A DNA stretch of 19,112 bases from an uncultured Oscillospiraceae bacterium (GTDB lineage: Bacteria > Bacillota > Clostridia > Oscillospirales > Oscillospiraceae): the NCBI GenBank assembly GCA_934636045.1, contig CAKTZP010000027.1, positions 1 through 19,112 of the forward strand, in the 5' to 3' direction. The notes beneath the pieces are model-generated. The model had not been told where the DNA came from and did not search any database. It saw nothing but the letters and a program-made list of their open reading frames with translations. The translations under genes were made by a program, and so were the position numbers. This document shows positions 14,265 to 19,112 of this stretch, one piece after another; position 1 is the first letter of the stretch; each line of letters starts with the position of its first letter.

Positions 14265-16772
14265 ATGAAATTTGATGTGACCGGGATGAGCTGCGCCGCG
14301 TGCAGTGCCCGGGTCGAAAAAGCGGTCGGCAAGGTTGACGGCGTGCGCCAATGCGCCGTGAGCCTGCTGACCAACTCCATGCAGGTGGAGGGCACGGCCT
14401 CGCCGGAGGCCGTCATTGCCGCTGTCAAGGCCGCGGGCTACGGCGCGTCGCTGCACGACACGGCCGCCGCCTCCGCGCAGGCCGCCTCCGCGCAGGCCGC
14501 CCCCGACGAAAAAACCCCCGCCGATGCCGAGCGCGCCGCCCTGCGCCGGCGCCTGATCGCGTCGCTGGTCTTTCTGCTTCCGCTGATGTACGTGTCGATG
14601 GGGCACATGATGTGGGGTCTCCCGCTGCCGCCCTTCCTCGCGTCCGACCACGTCGCCATGGGTCTGATTCAGCTGCTGCTGACCGGCGCGGTCATGGTCG
14701 TCAATCAGAAATTCTTTATCAGCGGCACGAAGGGTCTGCTGCATCGCGCACCGAATATGGATACGCTCGTCGCCCTCGGTGCGGCGGCCGCCTTTGGCTA
14801 CAGCACGGTCGCGCTGTTTGCCATGTCCAATGCGCAGAGCCGCGGCGACATGCCCACCGTCATGGCCTACATGGAGGAGCTCTACTTTGAATCCGCCGCC
14901 ATGATCCTGACGCTCATCACCGTCGGAAAGCTCCTCGAGGCGCGCTCCAAGGGCAAAACGACCGACGCCATCCGTTCGCTCCTGCGCCTCGCGCCCAAGA
15001 CGGCCACCGTCCTGCGCGACGGCAGGGAGGTTGAAATTCCAGCCGCCCAGCTGCGGCGCGGCGATATTTTCCTTGTCCGCCCGGCGCAGAGCATCCCCGC
15101 CGACGGCATTGTCCTCGAGGGCGGCGGCGCAGTCAACGAGGCCGCTCTCACCGGTGAGAGTCTGCCTGTCGACAAAGCCCCCGGCGACACCGTTTCCGCC
15201 GCCACACTGAATCAGTCCGGCTTCTTAAAATGCGAGGCCACTCGCGTCGGCGAGGACACCACGCTCTCGCAGATCATCCGTATGGTCAGTGATGCTGCGG
15301 CCACCAAGGCGCCGATTGCCAAGGTCGCAGACCGCGTCTCCGGTGTGTTCGTGCCCGTTGTGATGGGCATCGCCCTGCTGGCCACGGTCATCTGGCTGCT
15401 CGTCGGCAAAAGCGTCGGCTTCGCGCTGGCGCGCGGCATTTCCGTGCTCGTCATCAGCTGCCCGTGCGCGCTCGGCCTTGCCACGCCCGTGGCCATCATG
15501 GTCGGCAGCGGCGTGGGCGCCAAGAACGGCATTCTCTTCAAAACCGCGGCCTCGCTGGAGCAGGCAGGCAAGATCCAGATCGTCGCCCTCGACAAGACCG
15601 GCACCATCACCGCCGGCGCCCCCGCCGTGACCGACGTGCTCCCCGCTCCCGGCGTTTCCGAGGACGAGCTGCTGCGTTCGGCGCTGGCGCTGGAGCAAAA
15701 AAGCGAGCACCCGCTGGCCAAGGCCGTCGTTGCCCACTGCGCCGCGCCGGACGCCCCCGCGCTGACGGACTTCCAAGCCCTTCCCGGCAGCGGTCTGTGC
15801 GGCGTTGTCAACGGCGAGACGCTGCGCGGCGGTAACGAGGCACTGATGGACGCGCACCTGACTCTGCCCGAGGCCAGCCGCGCCGCAGCGCGCCGTCTTG
15901 CCGAGCAGGGCAAAACACCCCTGTTCTTCAGCCGCGGCACGGTTTTTCTCGGTCTGATTGCCGTGGCCGACACCATCAAGGAGGACAGCCCGGCTGCCAT
16001 CGCGCAGCTGCACGAGATGGGACTGCGTGTCGTGATGCTGACCGGCGACAACGAGCGCACCGCCAAGGCCATCGGCCGCCAAGCGGGCGTGGACGAGGTC
16101 ATCGCCGGCGTCCTGCCCGACGGCAAGGAGGCCGCCATCCGCAAGCTCATGCAGCAGGGGAAGGTCGCCATGGTCGGCGACGGCATCAACGACGCGCCCG
16201 CCCTGACGCGCGCCGATCTCGGCATCGCCATCGGTGCGGGTACGGACGTCGCCATCGACGCGGCGGACGTGGTGCTCATGAAGAGCCGCCTGACCGATGT
16301 TCCCGCTGCCATCCGTCTCAGCCGCGGCACGCTGCGCAACATCCATGAAAACCTCTTCTGGGCGTTCTTCTACAACTCCCTTGGCATTCCGCTGGCCGCG
16401 GGCGCGTTCATTTCGCTGCTCGGCTGGCAGCTCAGCCCGATGTTCGGCGCGGCGGCCATGAGCCTTTCGAGCTTCTGCGTCGTAACCAACGCCCTGCGCT
16501 TGAATCTGTTGAAAATCTACCCCAACCAGAAATCGAAAAAAACGAAAAAGGAGAGCAAACCAATGAAAAAAACCATTAAAATTGAGGGTATGATGTGCGG
16601 CCACTGCGAGGCGCACGTCAAAAAGGCACTGGAGGCGCTGCCGCAGGTGGAAAGCGCCGTCGCCAGCCACACCGACGGCACCGCTGTCGTCACCCTCTCC
16701 GCCCCCATCGACGACGACACCCTCCGCCAGACCGTCGAGGCCGCCGACTATAAGGTCACCGGCATCGAATAA
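14265..16772 (+). CDS. copA: Cu(I)-exporting P-type ATPase with C-terminal CopZ-like domain (CopA-CopZ fusion)
   Basis: 835 aa. P1B-type ATPase that exports Cu(I) across the cytoplasmic membrane. Order: N-terminal heavy-metal domain with GMSCAAC (Cys10, Cys13); the MGHMMW helix start; actuator TGE (296-298); membrane copper site CPC (399-401); phosphorylation motif DKTGT (Asp443); SEHPLAKA; hinge GDGINDAP (638-645); and the Cu(I)-type motifs YN (703-704) and MSLSS (732-736). The usual protein would end soon after, near LLKIYPNQ. Here a Lys-rich linker (about 754-766) leads in frame into a second heavy-metal domain, residues 767-835, with GMMCGHC. That domain starts with Met preceded by a strong ribosome binding site (see 16563). 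The start ATG has GAGGTG 6 bases upstream. Confidence 0.95.
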   Translation: MKFDVTGMSCAACSARVEKAVGKVDGVRQCAVSLLTNSMQVEGTASPEAVIAAVKAAGYGASLHDTAAASAQAASAQAAPDEKTPADAERAALRRRLIASLVFLLPLMYVSMGHMMWGLPLPPFLASDHVAMGLIQLLLTGAVMVVNQKFFISGTKGLLHRAPNMDTLVALGAAAAFGYSTVALFAMSNAQSRGDMPTVMAYMEELYFESAAMILTLITVGKLLEARSKGKTTDAIRSLLRLAPKTATVLRDGREVEIPAAQLRRGDIFLVRPAQSIPADGIVLEGGGAVNEAALTGESLPVDKAPGDTVSAATLNQSGFLKCEATRVGEDTTLSQIIRMVSDAAATKAPIAKVADRVSGVFVPVVMGIALLATVIWLLVGKSVGFALARGISVLVISCPCALGLATPVAIMVGSGVGAKNGILFKTAASLEQAGKIQIVALDKTGTITAGAPAVTDVLPAPGVSEDELLRSALALEQKSEHPLAKAVVAHCAAPDAPALTDFQALPGSGLCGVVNGETLRGGNEALMDAHLTLPEASRAAARRLAEQGKTPLFFSRGTVFLGLIAVADTIKEDSPAAIAQLHEMGLRVVMLTGDNERTAKAIGRQAGVDEVIAGVLPDGKEAAIRKLMQQGKVAMVGDGINDAPALTRADLGIAIGAGTDVAIDAADVVLMKSRLTDVPAAIRLSRGTLRNIHENLFWAFFYNSLGIPLAAGAFISLLGWQLSPMFGAAAMSLSSFCVVTNALRLNLLKIYPNQKSKKTKKESKPMKKTIKIEGMMCGHCEAHVKKALEALPQVESAVASHTDGTAVVTLSAPIDDDTLRQTVEAADYKVTGIE
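16546..16562 (+). promoter_or_regulatory. Internal ribosome binding site inside copA
   Basis: AAAAAGGAGAG lies about 8 bases before the in-frame ATG at 16563. It is one of the best Shine-Dalgarno matches in the window, although it sits inside an open reading frame. This suggests separate initiation of a CopZ protein. Confidence 0.7.
16563..16772 (+). CDS. copZ: CopZ-like copper chaperone, nested in frame at the 3' end of copA
   Basis: 69 aa if initiated at the internal ATG, the normal size of CopZ (about 68-70 aa). CopZ carries Cu(I) in the cytoplasm and hands it to CopA. The fold is the beta-alpha-beta heavy-metal-associated domain with MCGHC (Cys12, Cys15). Its own start site and size argue that it was, or still is, an independent gene; the missing stop between it and copA makes it also the C-terminus of CopA. 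Whether free CopZ, fusion, or both are made cannot be told from sequence. Confidence 0.6.
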   Translation: MKKTIKIEGMMCGHCEAHVKKALEALPQVESAVASHTDGTAVVTLSAPIDDDTLRQTVEAADYKVTGIE

Positions 16773-16787
16773 GCAAAAACGAACAAG

Positions 16788-16819
16788 AACAGGACTGCCG
16801 TTTCACCGGCAGTCCTGTT
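16788..16819. repeat. Left flanking hairpin of element B (32-bp direct repeat)
   Basis: AACAGGACTGCCG, loop TTTCAC, complement: a 13-bp stem 15 bases after the copA stop, identical over 32 bases (33 with one chance base) to 17074-17105. On minus it is followed by CTTGTTCGTTTTTG, so it probably came from the terminator of the minus-strand lipoprotein gene or a shared one. Confidence 0.85.
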
Positions 16820-17073
16820 CAGACTGTCAAAAAAGTCCGTAACCGTCAAAATCGGCTCACGTTTTGATGGATTTTTGTTCTCTGTGTTTTGATTTGCAAA
16901 AACAGAGTATTCTGAACTTTGTAACCCGAGAAAAAGCTTGCTTCGCAAGAATTTTGACTTACTGCGCAACTCACGCCCTAACGTACCTTTGTACGCCGAC
17001 GGGCGTGAGTTGCTTGTCTTCCGAACTTTTTTGCAGTCTGCCAGCGTGTCGAAAAGGGTTTTCCGACACGCTG
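16820..17073 (-). mobile_element. Element B: MITE-like repeat, inverted copy of element A
   Basis: 254 bp that begins CAGACTGTCAAAAAAG and ends CGACACGCTG on plus. Read on minus it aligns end to end with 9169-9423, with about 20 differences by eye. Both big hairpins are kept; the changes in the GCAACTCACGCCC hairpin fall outside its 13-bp stem, in the CGTAC-GTACG loop region. Non-coding. It fills most of the 339-base gap between copA and the DUF1254 gene. Confidence 0.82.
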
Positions 17074-17105
17074 AACAGGACTGCCGTTTCACCGGCAGTC
17101 CTGTT
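17074..17105. repeat. Right flanking hairpin of element B (32-bp direct repeat)
   Basis: Exact second copy of 16788-16819, ending 6 bases before the stop codon of the DUF1254 gene on minus. Confidence 0.85.
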
Positions 17106-17111
17106 TGTGCA

Positions 17112-18482
17112 TTAGTCGATTGCTGTAATGGTCGGCGCAGCCCATGTCTTGAGCGCCTCCATATCCGGCGTATAGATGCGCAGGAACAGATGGAAGCCGC
17201 CGTCACCGACCGGGAGCCAGTTCGTCGTGTCTGCCGGCGCGTCCTTCGACAGGATCACATCCACAGAGCCGTCGTCATTCCGCTTCAGCCCCGAGCGGTC
17301 GTTGATGCAGTAGCGGTCGATGGGGTTATCGATGAGGAAGTCGTCGTCGCCGTATGCGGTGATCGACCAGAAGCCGCCGTCAAGAACCTGCGGATCGCTC
17401 TCAAAGTGGAGCAGATAGGACTTCTCTCCCGTCAGGGGATTCCCGCCAGCGTCCGTATCCGTCTTGGGATACAAGGCGACCTCCACGGTGTTTGCTCCAA
17501 GCCCGGCGATCGCCACCAGCGCACGGTAGGCATATTCTGTACCGAAATCCCCGATCGGCGCGCCGAAATAGCTCCACTGTCCCAGCTTGTTGGAGTACTT
17601 CATGCCCTCTGCCGCAAGCTTCGGCCGAAGACCCTGAAGCATCTCCTGCCAGCTCGTCTGCACATCCCCGGTCAAAACGGCTGCGTCAAATTTCATACCG
17701 GGGCCAACGCCGACTGCCGCGAGCTTTTCCAGCAGCTCTGCGTCGGCAGCGGACGGCGGGTTGCTCTCCATCAGTGCGTTTGCCTTGCTGAAGAATGTGA
17801 CCGGATCCAGCGAGAGGACCTTGTTGACGGGAACATAGTTGTTTTCCTCCTGATAGCTCCCCTTCGGGGGCTGATACGCTTCTTCGCTCAGGTAGGCGGA
17901 CAGCGGCAGGAGCTTCATGCCCGCCTGAATGGCATAGACATTCGGAAGATCCGCCTCACCGGAGAGCACAGTTCTGGTGATGGACCACGTCATAGCGGTA
18001 GGAACATCGATGCGGACCACATCCTCCGGCAGGTCTCCGCTCCAATTTGCGCGCGTGATCGCATAGGCGCCGGCACGGTCGAGGACAGCGGCGGTATTCG
18101 TCCATGCGTCAAGCACCTGCACCTTGCAGAAGCGATCCGTTTCCGGCAGCACATAGACCATCGGCTCCTCGCTCAGGTCGTACCACACCTGTGAATAGAT
18201 GGTGTCCACATTCGGGCTTACCACATTTTTGAACTGCGCGTTGGCAAGCGCCACGCCGTGCATGAACTGATTGACCGGCGCCTTGCCGGGCACGGGCTCC
18301 TCCGTATTCGTTGCGGAGGTCTTCGTCGCGTCCATCAGCACCAGCGGGAATGCGTAAATGTACGCCTCCTCGATGGTTTCCCACACATCTCCGGCAGGCA
18401 AAGCGTCCTCCGGCTTGGCAGTCCCCGCACAGCCGGACAGCAGCACAGCCATGCAGAGCAGCAGGGTTGCGATTTTCTTCAT
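17112..18482 (-). CDS. DUF1254/DUF1214-domain lipoprotein
   Basis: 456 aa. The signal peptide ends in a lipobox, VLLSGC (lipidated Cys20), so the protein is predicted to be anchored on the outer face of the membrane. An N-terminal DUF1254 domain (EAYIYAFPLVLMD, then NQFMH and SPNVDTIYSQVWYDL) and a C-terminal DUF1214 domain (GGFWSITAYGDDDFLIDNP, NWLPVGDGGFHLFLRIYTP) match the known pair by eye. No enzymatic function is established for it. I chose the ATG at 18482 (MKKIATLLL) because AAGGAGG lies 5 bases upstream and it gives a proper signal peptide; the frame runs on to 18623 but overlaps the neighbouring gene. It lies 55 bases after the alkylsulfatase gene on the same strand, so they are probably an operon; the pairing suggests a linked role in handling sulfate esters or lipids (inference). 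Confidence 0.85.
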   Translation of the reverse strand: MKKIATLLLCMAVLLSGCAGTAKPEDALPAGDVWETIEEAYIYAFPLVLMDATKTSATNTEEPVPGKAPVNQFMHGVALANAQFKNVVSPNVDTIYSQVWYDLSEEPMVYVLPETDRFCKVQVLDAWTNTAAVLDRAGAYAITRANWSGDLPEDVVRIDVPTAMTWSITRTVLSGEADLPNVYAIQAGMKLLPLSAYLSEEAYQPPKGSYQEENNYVPVNKVLSLDPVTFFSKANALMESNPPSAADAELLEKLAAVGVGPGMKFDAAVLTGDVQTSWQEMLQGLRPKLAAEGMKYSNKLGQWSYFGAPIGDFGTEYAYRALVAIAGLGANTVEVALYPKTDTDAGGNPLTGEKSYLLHFESDPQVLDGGFWSITAYGDDDFLIDNPIDRYCINDRSGLKRNDDGSVDVILSKDAPADTTNWLPVGDGGFHLFLRIYTPDMEALKTWAAPTITAID

Positions 18483-18537
18483 AATTTCCTCCTTATCTTG
18501 AATCTCTTGTTCGGCAGTCGGTTTTTGCCGGTTTTCC

Positions 18538-19112
18538 TTACGGCTCGATGATGTTGAAATACAGCTCAAAGGCGGCCATGCTGTCACAAAGCGTTTGGAA
18601 CAGCGCCGCATCACCCTTTTCAACGGTGACGAGTTTTTCGATATTCTCCTGGTTTCCGCTTGTGATAGCGAGGATCCCGATCCGGGGCGTGGAGATCGTC
18701 AGGTCGGCGTCGTCCGAAAGTGCATCCTTATAGTACAGGAGCACGCCGTGGTGGATCTTCAGCAGGTAATCGTCACCATCGGTCAGCTTGAGGTTTATGG
18801 TGAAGGAGCGGTTTTGGAGCTTTTCCGTGTCCATAACGATACCCATGTAATCCAGCATGGTCTGCGCGTCCATGCCCTGTGCGGTGGAGCCGACGCCGAG
18901 CTTGGCAGCCTTCGGGTATTGCCCGGTGCCGTTTCGCAGCTCAAAGGCTGCCGCAAGGTAAGCGTTTCTCCATGCGCCGGACTCCGCCTGATACCCAAGC
19001 TGCTCGAGCGCATCTGCGCACAGGCAGCGCGCCTCCCGGTTTTCCGGGTCGGCAAATACCAGCGTGTTCGTGATCTGCGCGACCCACTGATACTCGCCCT
19101 TTTCATAATCGG
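18538..19112 (-). CDS. Alkylsulfatase (SdsA1/BDS1-like), C-terminal part; 5' end outside window
   Basis: The frame is open from the right edge, giving about 190 residues. These match the alkylsulfatase dimerization domain: DYEKGEYQWVAQITNTLVF, then ADPEN, EALEQLGYQAESG-like ALEQLGYQAESGAWRN, and AAFELRNG. A SCP2-like C-terminal domain follows (from MDAQTMLDYMGI at 18873, ending YFNIIEP), which in SdsA1 binds the alkyl chain. The family hydrolyses primary alkyl sulfates such as dodecyl sulfate to alcohol and sulfate; the zinc-binding metallo-beta-lactamase domain lies outside. The protein is usually about 620-660 aa, so more than two thirds is missing here. It is upstream of the DUF1254 lipoprotein gene. 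Confidence 0.88.
   Translation of the reverse strand, partial: DYEKGEYQWVAQITNTLVFADPENREARCLCADALEQLGYQAESGAWRNAYLAAAFELRNGTGQYPKAAKLGVGSTAQGMDAQTMLDYMGIVMDTEKLQNRSFTINLKLTDGDDYLLKIHHGVLLYYKDALSDDADLTISTPRIGILAITSGNQENIEKLVTVEKGDAALFQTLCDSMAAFELYFNIIEP

Noticed and set aside
15225..16670. 481-codon minus-strand frame opposite copA
   Set aside because: Antisense shadow of an unmistakable P-type ATPase.
9169..17073. Elements A-C as a CRISPR array or retron
   Set aside because: Only three distant copies, no regular spacers, no cas or reverse transcriptase gene.
18483..18623. N-terminal extension of the DUF1254 gene
   Set aside because: It would overlap the end of the alkylsulfatase gene and hide the lipoprotein signal peptide; AAGGAGG supports 18482.

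Overview
The window reads as chromosomal DNA of a GC-rich, spore-forming, Gram-positive anaerobe of the class Clostridia, most likely Oscillospiraceae/Ruminococcaceae-like. The evidence is two S-layer-homology (SLH) surface proteins, a spmA-spmB sporulation pair, strong AGGAGG-type ribosome binding sites, consensus sigma-A promoters, and intergenic repeats of a kind common in gut Clostridia. No tRNA, rRNA, CRISPR array, phage or transposase gene was seen. The taxonomic assignment is inference.

Layout. (1) Positions 1-4972 hold two plus-strand genes for secreted, SLH-anchored phosphatases: a 5'-nucleotidase-family enzyme cut by the left edge, and a protein with two tandem HCxxGxDR-type phosphatase domains. 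Their last ~540 bp are almost identical and each ends in a similar terminator. (2) Positions 4973-5240 are a gene-free block of stacked hairpins. (3) Positions 5240-8273, minus strand, hold a glutamyl-tRNA synthetase gene overlapping by one base a CAT-fold acyltransferase gene, with a small PAP2-like membrane protein gene upstream. The -35 box for gltX lies in the terminator hairpin of the PAP2-like gene. (4) An XRE regulator with a membrane domain is divergent from it. (5) A cysteine desulfidase (CyuA) family gene and an HtrA-type membrane protease follow on plus. (6) spmA-spmB lie on minus, divergent from a copper module: csoR, then copA whose 3' end carries a fused copZ-like domain. (7) The right end, minus strand, holds a DUF1254/DUF1214 lipoprotein and the C-terminal part of an SdsA1-type alkylsulfatase cut by the window edge.

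The most unusual structure is a family of three short non-coding elements (9169-9423, 12466-12640, 16820-17073) with ends of the form CAGNNTGTCRAAAA. Two are ~250-bp copies in opposite orientation, about 92% alike by eye. The third shares only the ends and has a different interior. Each is flanked on both sides by the same hairpin, but the hairpin differs from locus to locus. This looks like a MITE-like element that enters intergenic hairpins and duplicates the whole hairpin. No transposase for it is present here.

The copper module is self-contained. A perfect CsoR-type inverted repeat sits between the consensus -35 and -10 boxes, csoR is followed closely by copA, and copA runs without a stop into a CopZ-like metallochaperone domain. 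That domain's methionine has its own strong ribosome binding site, so the locus may make both a CopA-CopZ fusion and free CopZ.
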